Shown here: positions 8,468-22,885 of the stretch, in pieces
Position numbering within the stretch: the first letter of the stretch is position 1
Layout of the letters: every line of letters begins with the position of its first letter
Origin: Myxococcales bacterium
Lineage (GTDB): Bacteria; Myxococcota_A; Polyangia; Haliangiales; Haliangiaceae
Assembly (NCBI GenBank): GCA_016707895.1
Contig: JADJGV010000012.1
Location: 280,525-344,524, forward strand
Direction: 5' to 3'
Length of the DNA stretch: 64,000 nt
The notes under the pieces: generated by a model
What the model was told of the DNA's origin: nothing
What the model saw: the letters and a program-made list of their open reading frames with translations, nothing else
Databases searched by the model: none
Translations under genes and position numbers: made by a program

Positions 8468-9186
8468 CACGCGGGCTTCGGCGCCGGCGGGATCGCGCGC
8501 ACCGCCGCCGGCCGCGCCAGGAACGCGGCCAGCACGCGCTCGACGTTGGCGAAGCTGGCCAGGCCGACCAGCTCGTCGGCCTGGTAGCCGGTGCGCAGCG
8601 CGCGGACCCACGGCCAGATCGCCAGGTCGGCGATGGTGTACGCGTCGCCCATCATCCACGCGCGATCGGCCAGGTGGCGATCGAGCACGCCCAGCAGCCG
8701 CTTGCTCTCGTCGACGTAGCGATCGCGCGGGCGCTTGTCCTCGTAGGCCTTGCCGGCGAACTTCACGAAGAAGCCCACCTGGCCGAACATCGGCCCCACC
8801 CCGCCCATCTGGAACATCAGCCACTGCAGCGTCTGGTAGCGCGCCGCCGGATCGGCCGGCAGCAGCTGGCCGGTCTTCTCGGCCAGGTAGATCAGGATCG
8901 CGCCCGACTCGAACAGCCCCAGCGGCTCGCCGCCCGGCCCGTCGGGGTCGACGATCGCCGGGATCTTGTTGTTGGGGTTGAGCGACAGGAACGCCGGCGA
9001 GAGCTGATCGTTGGTCTCGAAGCCGACCCGATGCAGCTCGTACGGCAGCCCGATCTCCTCGAGCATGATCGACACCTTCAGCCCGTTGGGCGTCGGCAGC
9101 GAGTACAGCTGCAGGCGATCCGGATGCTGCGGCGGCCACTTCTGCGTGATCGGGAAGTCGGCGAGCGTCGTCACGATCCGGACCAT
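8467..9186 (-). CDS. Glutathione S-transferase, Nu-class (YghU/YfcG-like)
   Basis: A 239-residue GST. The N-terminal thioredoxin domain contains TPNGLKVSIMLEEIGLPYE, the signature of Nu-class/Ure2p-like transferases, then NNKIPAIVDPDGPGG (cis-Pro loop) and LFESGAILIYLAEKTG (the ES glutathione-contacting pair). The C-terminal helical domain has YTIADLAIWPWVRAL, the N-capping motif typical of GSTs. It uses glutathione and often shows disulfide reductase activity in this class. It heads a coupled GST-hydrolase-Grx-like unit, with 27 bp separating it from the preceding lipoprotein gene. Confidence 0.9.
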   Translation of the reverse strand: MVRIVTTLADFPITQKWPPQHPDRLQLYSLPTPNGLKVSIMLEEIGLPYELHRVGFETNDQLSPAFLSLNPNNKIPAIVDPDGPGGEPLGLFESGAILIYLAEKTGQLLPADPAARYQTLQWLMFQMGGVGPMFGQVGFFVKFAGKAYEDKRPRDRYVDESKRLLGVLDRHLADRAWMMGDAYTIADLAIWPWVRALRTGYQADELVGLASFANVERVLAAFLARPAAVRAIPPAPKPA

Positions 9187-9213
9187 GGCACAACCCCGAG
9201 CCGACGCGAGCCG

Positions 9214-9825
9214 TCAGCGCGCCAGCGGGAAGCTGCGCGCGAGCGCGTCGCGCGCCGCCTTGCCGTAGTCGTCGCGCAGCTGACCCACGATGGCCTCGGC
9301 GGTCGGGTTGGCCGTGCGGATGGCGTCCTGGCTCTGCGCCGACACCGGCATCTCGCACACCGCCGTCGCGTCGGCGAGCCGCACCAGGATGACCGCGCCG
9401 GACACCGCGCCGCCCTCGTAGCTCGCCGGGCCCATCTGCCGCGGCTCCAGCAGCTCGCGGGTGCGCAGCACCGCGACGTACTTGAGGCCCGGCAGCCGCT
9501 TCGCCAGGTCGGTCGGGCGCGCCGCCGGCTCGCCCGGCGCCGGGACGAAGTCGAGCGCGCCGTAACCGGCCACCGCGATCGGGCTGGCCTCGGGGCCGCT
9601 CGGCGGCGGGGCGCCGGCCAGCGCGGCGAGCCGCGGGTAGCTGATCAGCTCGACGTCGGCGTACGCGCCCGACGGGCAATCGCGGGGCAGCGGCGCCGCG
9701 ACCGCCGCGACCACCGGGTGGACGCGGCGCGCCAACTCGGCAGCCATCCGGGGCCCCTGGTCCGCCGCGCCCCCACCGCCACACCCGATCAGCACGACCG
9801 CTAGCCAGGCGCTCCGCAGCTTCAT
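9214..9825 (-). CDS. Predicted lipoprotein, unknown function
   Basis: A 203-residue protein starting MKLRSAWLAVVLIGC, a lipoprotein signal peptide with Cys at residue 15. The mature part has only two more Cys and shows beta-rich segments with no family motif that I recognise. It precedes the GST by 27 bp in the same direction and may share its transcript. Confidence 0.7.
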   Translation of the reverse strand: MKLRSAWLAVVLIGCGGGGAADQGPRMAAELARRVHPVVAAVAAPLPRDCPSGAYADVELISYPRLAALAGAPPPSGPEASPIAVAGYGALDFVPAPGEPAARPTDLAKRLPGLKYVAVLRTRELLEPRQMGPASYEGGAVSGAVILVRLADATAVCEMPVSAQSQDAIRTANPTAEAIVGQLRDDYGKAARDALARSFPLAR

Positions 9826-9859
9826 CGCCCCAGGATACCCGAGGGCGAATCCGCGAGGC

Positions 9860-11713
<1,854 letters not shown>

Positions 11714-11776
11714 GGTCGAGTTCCTTTGTGAGTCAGCGATGGGATCGCGAGAGGTCGAATGGGTGTGGGCTGGTGG

Positions 11777-15334
<3,558 letters not shown>

Positions 15335-15360
15335 CGATGATCCTTCTGGCGAACAGACCG

Positions 15361-15425
15361 GACTGACAGGTCAGTCTAGTCCCTGAACTGACGCGTCAGT
15401 CTAATCATGGACTGACACGTCAGTC
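15361..15425. promoter_or_regulatory. Three tandem TetR-type palindromes upstream of the activase operon
   Basis: Three copies of ACTGAC-N2-GTCAGT occur at 15362-15375, 15387-15400 and 15411-15424. The first and third extend to 7-bp arms (GACTGAC...GTCAGTC), and each is followed by CTAG or CTAA. Centres are 25 and 24 bp apart. They begin 27 bp upstream of the activase start codon, so a bound repressor would block the minus-strand promoter. The size and symmetry fit a TetR-family operator (inference). Confidence 0.8.
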
Positions 15426-15539
15426 TAGTAACAATCGCCATGGAGATCATCACGTTCCCATCCGGACCGGGTGCCACCCAGCGGTAGCACTGAGGCATGT
15501 TCGGGCGCGTACGATTCTACGCAGTTGACTCCACGACAA

Positions 15540-15577
15540 CACCAATATGCTTGGCGCTATCACCAATTTTGTTGGTG
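15540..15577. promoter_or_regulatory. Two tandem CACCAA-N5-TTGGYG palindromes upstream of wHTH gene
   Basis: CACCAA-TATGC-TTGGCG (15540-15556) and CACCAA-TTTTG-TTGGTG (15561-15577) are 21 bp apart start to start, two helical turns, and end 15 bp before the first possible start codon of the regulator gene. They look like an autoregulatory operator. Confidence 0.65.
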
Positions 15578-15592
15578 ACATGACCATAATCC

Positions 15593-15955
15593 ATGGTGCA
15601 ATGTTCGGGGATGGTGGTCGATAGCGCCAGCCTCGAACCTGGATCCGCGCTGTTCGGGGGCCGCAACCGGACGGCGATTCTCGTCGCGATCCGGATGCTG
15701 GAGGCCACCTATCCGTCCGAGCTCGCCGCGCTGCTCGGCCTCCGGCTCTTCACGGTGCAGCAGGCGCTCCGCGCGCTCGAACTCGAACAGGCCATCGTCA
15801 CCCGGTCGGTCGGGCGCACGCGCCTGGTCACCCTCAACCCGCGCTATCCGGCGCACGGCCCGCTCGCTGATCTGCTGTGGCAGCTCGGCGCCAACGATCA
15901 CGCGCTGCAGACCAAGCTCGCCGCGGCGCGCCGCCGCCCAGGGAGCGGGCGTTGA
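15593..15955 (+). CDS. Small winged-helix DNA-binding regulator
   Basis: A 120-residue protein (ATG 15593; ATG 15611 also possible). The segment NRTAILVAIRMLEATYPSELAALLGLRLFTVQQALRALELEQAIVTRSVGRTRLVTLNP reads as helix, helix-turn-helix and a beta wing with Arg at the wing tip, like ArsR/MarR-type winged helices. No sensing domain is present. It lies divergently from the activase operon, with tandem palindromes directly upstream, so it may regulate itself and possibly its neighbour. No metal-binding Cys motif is seen. Confidence 0.68.
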   Translation: MVQCSGMVVDSASLEPGSALFGGRNRTAILVAIRMLEATYPSELAALLGLRLFTVQQALRALELEQAIVTRSVGRTRLVTLNPRYPAHGPLADLLWQLGANDHALQTKLAAARRRPGSGR

Positions 15956-15968
15956 TCGCCGCGAGCGA

Positions 15969-16607
15969 TCAGCGGGCGCCGGCGTCGGGCGCGTCGGGAT
16001 CGTCGACCAGCATCATCGACGTCTGGAACGACGCGGTGGCGCCGTTGATCATCGGCGGCAGCTCGATCGCCAGCATGGTCTCGCGCAGGCAGGTCGCGAG
16101 CGTCGGATCGGCGGTGAACGCGGCGTCGCCGGTCAGCTCGATGTCGGAGATCACGGTGCCGACGTCGGCGTCGCCGGTCAGCGTCAGCGCGTAGCGCACG
16201 ACGACCTGGGACGCGGCGCGGGTCTCGTCGTAGCAGTCCTGGAACGCCGGCAACAGCGGCATGATGCTGTCGAGCGCCGCCTTGGCGTCGACGTGCCCCG
16301 GCAGCGGCGCTGGCGTCGCGGTCGTCGGCGCGGGCTGGCCGGCCTGGCGCGCGGCCACGCGCGCGAGCAGCGCGGCGCGCGCGGCGGGGTCGATGCGGCG
16401 GAACCGCGGCGTGGCGTCGACGGCGGCCGGCGCCGCGCCCGGCGGGCTCCCGCTCGGGGGCGGGCCCCCGGGCGCCACGCCCGCGTCGATGACCGCCACG
16501 CCGGGATCGGGCGGCGGCGCGCTGGCCTCATCGCGGCGGCGCGCGTACCAGTAGATCGCGAACGCGCACAGCACGGCGGCGACGAGGAAGCGGGGCGTGT
16601 TGTCCAT
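15969..16607 (-). CDS. Membrane-anchored AgmX/PglI- or TonB-C-like protein
   Basis: A 212-residue protein. The N-terminus has one membrane span (FLVAAVLCAFAIYWYA, residues about 7-22) followed by RRR, then a Pro/Ala-rich linker. The C-terminal ~90 residues (FQDCYDETRAASQVVVRYALTLTGDADVGTVISDIELTGDAAFTADPTLATCLRETM) resemble the CY...C module at the end of myxobacterial AgmX/PglI-like proteins, related in layout to TonB C-terminal domains. Two Cys bracket the module and may pair in the periplasm. It lies just outside the left copy of the 58-bp repeat. Confidence 0.6.
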   Translation of the reverse strand: MDNTPRFLVAAVLCAFAIYWYARRRDEASAPPPDPGVAVIDAGVAPGGPPPSGSPPGAAPAAVDATPRFRRIDPAARAALLARVAARQAGQPAPTTATPAPLPGHVDAKAALDSIMPLLPAFQDCYDETRAASQVVVRYALTLTGDADVGTVISDIELTGDAAFTADPTLATCLRETMLAIELPPMINGATASFQTSMMLVDDPDAPDAGAR

Positions 16608-16834
16608 GAACTGGCTCGGGTGCGGCGCGAGCCGCGGCGCGATGCTACCGCCGCAGCACGCCGCGCAGGGCGACGTCGACCAGCTCGCGGACGGTTCGAA
16701 GGCGAACACCTTACGCCGGCGACGGTCAGGAGGACACCACGTGCCGCCTCCAGCGGCGGCGCACCACCGTCCATTCATTTCCGTTGACATGGCCGAGCCA
16801 CGTTCGCTACTTTAGCGCACAAAGGAGGGGCGCG

Positions 16835-19012
16835 ATGAAGACAGGAGCAGCCTCGTTGGCGGGCGCGGCAGTACTTTGGTCGCTGATTGCGTGCACGGAT
16901 CCGCCAGGCACGCAATCGCGAGGACTAGCCCCTCCCCCACCCATCGTCGAGTTGTCGCAGGCTCATGCCCAGAGCTTGATTGTTGAGAAACTCCGTCAAA
17001 GCGAAACGGTTTCCGAGGTTCTAGTCTGGCCACTCAGACACCTCGGCATCACGCTCGCAATTGGCGTTGCGCGCAACGAGGCCGGCGCGCGACGAATTGC
17101 GGTCGACGGCGCGAGCCGCACCACCGTCAATTTTGATGAACTGCTGAGGCAAGAAGGCCGAGCGCGACGCCTTGCCCAAGGCGCGCTCACGGATCGCCTC
17201 GCGGAAGAGCTAGCCCTCTCAACGGCAGACGAGGAGTTTCAGGCTGACATCACTGTGGCCAGTGCCATCGCGCCGTCGACCACACCCTACGACGGACGAG
17301 ACCTAGCAGTCCCCGTCGAAATCCTGAACGCCCACGCAATCTCGGAGAATCTCCGCATCCGCGCCGGGCTCGACATTGCGAAGGCCCCCCTCCTTGCGTG
17401 GCTTCACTCCACCGGCGTCGCGTTCGAGAACTATCCAGGATTACCCATCGTTCGCGTCCGCGGCAACCGGGACGTACTACTCTCACCGCGCCTGCACCAA
17501 GACGACATCGAGGCCATCGACCTGCCTGAACCGAAGGGCTCCCTTGCCGGCTACGCCGGGCATGGGGCGATGAAGGACGCATCGTTCATCGGCGGCCTAT
17601 GCGGAACATCATGCGCTGGCGCATCATTGCCAATTGGAATCACAGAGCTAAACACTGCCCCGATTGGGATTCGCACGGGCATCGCCCGACTAAATGGCCG
17701 ACTCAGCATTGGCAGCGTCGTCTATCGCGAGGCACCATCAAATTGCACCACAGACACCCAGTGCTGGGATACGTCGACAGGCGAGCCGAATGAAAACAAG
17801 TGCGTTGCAGGAAAGTGCGTCGGCTTTCACCTCTCAACCGTCGCCGCATCAGTCGGCATGGCATTTGACTACACCTATCCCGCTGGGGCTCTTGGCCCGT
17901 CTTCTGTCGCATTCCCGGCGAACGGCGCATACGAAGTCAGTCGCTACATCGCAGTAACGGGAAACGCCCAAATGGACATCAGTTGGCTCACCAACGATAC
18001 GCCGGTCCGGCACATCAACAGGAGCGCAAGCGCGAGCCCTGCAGAGCTAAACTGGGCCGCAAGGGTCCCCGCAGTCATGTCATTCCTTCCAGCCGGGAAC
18101 GTCGTCATTGGCCCAATCATTGCCAATGGAGTCGTATGGAACGCACTCAACGTCGGAATGTACAACTACGAGACATGGGACATCGCATCAAGCCACCGAG
18201 TGAACACGCTCAGCTGCTGGCAGAATGACCCAGGACAGCCGGGGCAGGAGCTACCCCATGTCGTCGGTCCAGGCGCGCACACAGATTCAACACAGTCAGG
18301 CGGCGGGATCCACACAGCGAGCCTCACGTTCACCGGATCGCCGACGAGCGCACAAGGCATGATGAACCAAGTTCCGATCCCCAGCGGCCTTGGCGCCCAG
18401 ATCAAGGGCACGAGCTTCTCGACCCCAGCTGTCATGGGAGCGGCGATTCAGGCATATCAATACGAAGGTGGATTCAGTCAGATGTACTTTCCGATCGTGA
18501 AGCGTGCTGTTCTAATGGCAGCCACCACGGACGGGAATGCCGACGGTCGAGTTGGACTGGGGAATGAATGGACCTCAGGCGGAGATGCCAAAGACGGAGC
18601 CGGCCAGATTGATCTCGCACTCAGCAAGCAAGTGCTGGACGGGAATCAGTACACACGCATTGACCTCACCGATGCATCATTCACATCCTGCGGCACGGGC
18701 TGCCGCGAGTTCGCATTGCCGTCCATCCCGAATCCGACGAGCATTGGCATCAAGGCTGTCCTCACATGGAATAGCTGCGGCAACACCCCCCCAACCGACC
18801 TAGATCTCGTCCTCATCCGCCCGAGCACCTGCGGCGGAATCAATCAATCAACGTCGCTCAACAACAACGTTGAAGCGGTGTACGCATTTTGCGCAGGCGT
18901 TTCGCGAAGCAAATACTACGGTGTTCGCATTCGAATTAAGAACGGAGGCACACTGCCACTCTGCAACGGTGAAACGACCGAGCCCGTCGCTCTTGCGTGG
19001 AGCTACCAGTGA
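16835..19012 (+). CDS. Subtilase-like (S8) lipoprotein
   Basis: A 725-residue protein with an excellent ribosome site (AAAGGAGG, 16821-16828) before ATG 16835. The signal peptide ends in LIAC, a lipobox (Cys at residue 20). The serine motif GTSFSTPAVMGA (about bases 18408-18443) is the S8 subtilase Ser box. A His candidate is in GFHLSTVAASVGM (about 17823-17861). The Asp position reads IGITELN, so the canonical Asp may be replaced by Glu, and activity is uncertain. A Cys-containing insert (CTTDTQCWDTSTGEPNENKC) lies between these segments. The C-terminal ~150 residues look like a beta-rich pre-protease or jelly-roll domain with paired Cys. Base composition is clearly less GC-rich than its neighbours, suggesting transfer. 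It overlaps the next gene by 4 bases. Confidence 0.78.
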   Translation: MKTGAASLAGAAVLWSLIACTDPPGTQSRGLAPPPPIVELSQAHAQSLIVEKLRQSETVSEVLVWPLRHLGITLAIGVARNEAGARRIAVDGASRTTVNFDELLRQEGRARRLAQGALTDRLAEELALSTADEEFQADITVASAIAPSTTPYDGRDLAVPVEILNAHAISENLRIRAGLDIAKAPLLAWLHSTGVAFENYPGLPIVRVRGNRDVLLSPRLHQDDIEAIDLPEPKGSLAGYAGHGAMKDASFIGGLCGTSCAGASLPIGITELNTAPIGIRTGIARLNGRLSIGSVVYREAPSNCTTDTQCWDTSTGEPNENKCVAGKCVGFHLSTVAASVGMAFDYTYPAGALGPSSVAFPANGAYEVSRYIAVTGNAQMDISWLTNDTPVRHINRSASASPAELNWAARVPAVMSFLPAGNVVIGPIIANGVVWNALNVGMYNYETWDIASSHRVNTLSCWQNDPGQPGQELPHVVGPGAHTDSTQSGGGIHTASLTFTGSPTSAQGMMNQVPIPSGLGAQIKGTSFSTPAVMGAAIQAYQYEGGFSQMYFPIVKRAVLMAATTDGNADGRVGLGNEWTSGGDAKDGAGQIDLALSKQVLDGNQYTRIDLTDASFTSCGTGCREFALPSIPNPTSIGIKAVLTWNSCGNTPPTDLDLVLIRPSTCGGINQSTSLNNNVEAVYAFCAGVSRSKYYGVRIRIKNGGTLPLCNGETTEPVALAWSYQ

Positions 19013-19770
19013 ACCGACGCTTCACTGCACGCGCGGCGGCGGCGCTGTGCGTGATGGCCGCGTGTGGATGTGCATCGGACGCGCCCTACTGCGGCGCGCA
19101 CGAGCTATTGCGGGATCAGCGGTCGGGGCTTTGCCTGTCCGCCCACGAGCTCGCCAAGCGCGGCACCACGTCGATCATCGCGAGCCAAGCTGAGCTGGAG
19201 CAGGCCGAGCTGCTGGTCCGACAGGCGTTCGAGGCGCTGCGCCCAGCGTTCGCCCGCGTGCCGGTCGCCGCGTCATGGAATCAGGAGCGCGGGCTGGTGA
19301 CGCTCATCGTCACGAATCCGGCGATAGAGGCGGCCTGGGCCGGCGGTCTCGGGCCCACGACGTATCCCGAACTCGACCGCGTGGCGGCCGAACTCGACGC
19401 GTGGCGCTTCGAGTACGGGGAGCACTTCCCGGCCGGTCACGTGGCATCCTTCTGGTCAAACGGTGCGGCGTCGGCGCTGAATGTCCAGCGCGCCGTCCAG
19501 GCGGTGCCCGGCGTTGAAGTCTACCTGGTCGCTGACGCCCCCGTCCTGCGCTCGTCGGACATCATCGACGAAGGTCTCGATCCGGTCGATGGCGAGCGGC
19601 GGGTCGTCTTCACGGTCGGATGGGGCGACTGCATGGCGGGGTGCGCGAACGCGCGTTTCTGGCGAACCAAGATCGCAGCGGATGGCACGGCCCGCGTCGT
19701 CGAGGAGTGGGGCGACGTGGTCCCCGAGTGGCTGGCGAGCTTCCTGGCGGAGACGCCGGAGTACTTGTAG
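19009..19770 (+). CDS. Predicted lipoprotein coupled to the subtilase-like gene
   Basis: A 253-residue protein. The GTG at 19009 overlaps the TGA of the upstream gene (GTGA), and is preferred to an in-frame ATG at 18997 because it opens directly on a signal peptide with Cys around residues 18-20 (VMAACGC). The mature part contains a few further Cys and a C-terminal region with VFTVGWGDCMAGCANARFW, which I do not recognise as a named family. The tight coupling suggests a partner, inhibitor or substrate of the subtilase-like protein (inference). It ends 20 bp before the right direct repeat. Confidence 0.65.
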   Translation: MNRRFTARAAAALCVMAACGCASDAPYCGAHELLRDQRSGLCLSAHELAKRGTTSIIASQAELEQAELLVRQAFEALRPAFARVPVAASWNQERGLVTLIVTNPAIEAAWAGGLGPTTYPELDRVAAELDAWRFEYGEHFPAGHVASFWSNGAASALNVQRAVQAVPGVEVYLVADAPVLRSSDIIDEGLDPVDGERRVVFTVGWGDCMAGCANARFWRTKIAADGTARVVEEWGDVVPEWLASFLAETPEYL

Positions 19771-19802
19771 CCATACTGCGGCGCGGGCCGCGCGGCGCGA
19801 TG

Positions 19803-20429
19803 CTACCGCCGCAGCACGCCGCGCAGGGCGACGTCGACCAGCTCGCGGGTGACCTCGCCGATCCGGCCCTCGACCTCGGCGGCGTGGCTGATGCAGTACT
19901 CGACGATGCCGCGCACCAGCCCGAGCAGCGCCGCGGCGGTCCGATCGGGGTTGGTCACGCGCAGGATGCCGAGCGCCTCGCCCTTGGCCAGCGAGCGGGC
20001 GATCACCGCGCGGATCTCGTCGTAGAAGGTCTGCAGCCGGGCCGCGGCCTCGGCGTCGGGGGTCCAGGTCGAGCTCAGCAGCACCACCGCCAGCGGGCGG
20101 TCGGCGACGATGTACTCGAGCACCCGGGCGATGCCGTCGAGCAGCTGCACCTCGGGCGGCGGCGCCGCGACGTCGGTGTCGACGTGGACGATCCGGGCCC
20201 GCAGGTCGGCCATCGCCAGGTCGAGCAGCGCGCCGAACACCGCCTCCTTGCTCTCGAAGTACAGGTAGAAGGTGCCGCGGGCGATCGCCGCGCGGTCGAT
20301 GATCGCGCCGATCGACGCGCCGTGGTAGCCGGCCTCGGCGAAGACGTGCTTGGCGGCGTCGAGGATCTGCCGGCGGCGCTCGGCGCGCGCGACCGCGTTG
20401 CGATCCTCGTCGAGCGGCGGCCGGGCCAC
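19803..20429 (-). CDS. TetR family transcriptional regulator
   Basis: A 208-residue protein with GTG start at 20429, two bases after the stop of the upstream phospholipase-D-like gene. The N-terminal HTH is typical: RRQILDAAKHVFAEAGYHGASIGAIIDRAAIARGTFYLYFESKEAVFGALL (about residues 19-69). The C-terminal ligand domain is Ala/Leu-rich. Its last 15 codons form part of the 58-bp repeat copied at 16633. It may be the repressor of the ACTGAC-N2-GTCAGT array 4.4 kb to the left, which would have been closer before the 3.16 kb insertion; this is inference. Confidence 0.9.
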   Translation of the reverse strand: MARPPLDEDRNAVARAERRRQILDAAKHVFAEAGYHGASIGAIIDRAAIARGTFYLYFESKEAVFGALLDLAMADLRARIVHVDTDVAAPPPEVQLLDGIARVLEYIVADRPLAVVLLSSTWTPDAEAAARLQTFYDEIRAVIARSLAKGEALGILRVTNPDRTAAALLGLVRGIVEYCISHAAEVEGRIGEVTRELVDVALRGVLRR

Positions 20430-20431
20430 GG

Positions 20432-21706
<1,275 letters not shown>

Positions 21707-21759
21707 GGCAGCGGAGGGCATACCGGTACCGCGCCGCGCGGCGCGGCGCAAGCGCGGCG

Positions 21760-22617
21760 CTACAGCCGCCCGGCGACGCCGAAGAACGGCAGCGCCTCGA
21801 TGTCGGTCGAGCAGTCGTAGCAAGACGAGCTGTCGACGCCGAACCCGATGCCGCCGTCGACGCTGAACCGCGCCCCGGCGGCGCGCAGCCCGACGTAGCC
21901 CAGCGTCACCGCCTCGTCGCCGTCGCGGGTCTGGTGCAGCTCGCCGATGAGCTGCACGGCGCGGCCGACGCTGAGCCCGGCCCCGCCCAGCACCGGCACG
22001 GTCTCCTCGTCGGTGAACCGGAAGAAGTTGAGCGACAATGTCGCCGCGGCGATGCAGCCGGCGTCGAGGCAGCTGGTGCCCTCGAGGTGGGCGTCATAGA
22101 GCGTCTCGCCCTCCGCCGAGTAGGTGTTGAGGCCGGCGGCGATGGCGGCGCGGGCGTTGCGCCACAGCTGGCCCTTGATCGACAGCCCGGCCAGCGTGCC
22201 TTCCTCGGCGACCGTGATCAGCGTGCCGCCGATCTCCAGCCGGTCGGTGACGCCGACCCGGACGCTGGTGGCGATGACCGGCAAGGTCGGGGCCCGCAGC
22301 TCGAAGCTCACGCGGCCGCGCGGCGCGGTCAGCGCGGTCTCGGCGAAGTACGCGCGGCCGGCGGCGGCGTCGTCGCGGCGGCGGAGGTCGAGGCCGCTGA
22401 GCTCGGCCGGCTCGACCGGCACGGCAGGCGGCTCGGCGGAGGTCGCGCTGGGGACGGTCGCCCCCGGGCCGGCCACCGCGTAGGCGGGGACCGCGGGGAC
22501 CGGCGTCGCGTCGGCGGCCGCCACCTGCACCGCGGGTTCCGGATCGGCGGGCGCCGGCTCGTCGGCGGCGGCGACGGCGACGGGGGCGAGGAAGACCAGC
22601 GGCAGGACGCGGCGCAT
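21760..22617 (-). CDS. Predicted outer membrane/exported beta-rich protein
   Basis: A 285-residue protein with a signal peptide (MRRVLPLVFLAPVAVAAADE) and a Pro/Ala-rich N-terminal linker. The remainder has alternating hydrophobic strands (VSFELRAPTLPVIATSVRVGVTDRLEIGGTLI...) and ends GVAGRL, consistent with a small beta-barrel or porin-like protein. A Cys pair (CYDC) is near the C-terminus and another (C...C) mid-protein. No specific family is recognised. It faces the sugar transporter operon across a 268-bp divergent promoter region. Confidence 0.6.
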   Translation of the reverse strand: MRRVLPLVFLAPVAVAAADEPAPADPEPAVQVAAADATPVPAVPAYAVAGPGATVPSATSAEPPAVPVEPAELSGLDLRRRDDAAAGRAYFAETALTAPRGRVSFELRAPTLPVIATSVRVGVTDRLEIGGTLITVAEEGTLAGLSIKGQLWRNARAAIAAGLNTYSAEGETLYDAHLEGTSCLDAGCIAAATLSLNFFRFTDEETVPVLGGAGLSVGRAVQLIGELHQTRDGDEAVTLGYVGLRAAGARFSVDGGIGFGVDSSSCYDCSTDIEALPFFGVAGRL

Positions 22618-22885
22618 GCGCGGGACACCAGCAACGTTGGTGCCGACGGCCCGCACCCCGCGTCGCACCGCCAACTACGCGAAAGTCCACGACGACCCAG
22701 CACGCGGCGGTGGCCGGTGCTCGAAAATCTGTCACCCCCTGCGGCACCCGGGTCGCGCGATTCCGGACACGACGTCCGGGCCGACGCTCGTTGCGAAAAC
22801 CAACGGCGTGGCGGCGATCCCCGCGCGATTCCGTGGGGTTTACCCCTGGCGGCGCTGGCCGAAGGGTTGCTACCGAGGCTGGGTC

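Larger units (their letters stand above)
16621..19848. mobile_element. Candidate integrated segment in the 3' end of tetR, bounded by direct repeats
   Basis: A perfect 58-bp direct repeat is present at 16633-16690 and 19791-19848. The similarity continues about 13 bases to the left of each copy with one substitution and a 2-bp indel (16621 and 19777). The right copy is the last 46 bp of the intact tetR gene plus its 3' flank; the left copy carries only that gene end, with a stop codon a few codons upstream. The 3158 bp between repeat ends carry two genes with visibly lower GC and different codon choice. This is how elements that integrate in the 3' end of a gene and restore it look. No integrase or transposase lies inside, so it may be a passenger, a decayed element, or a duplication-based insertion. 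Confidence 0.65.

Noticed and set aside
16697..16790. N-terminal extension of the AgmX-like gene to 16790
   Set aside because: It crosses the 58-bp repeat and has no signal or motif; the start at 16607 gives a membrane span directly.
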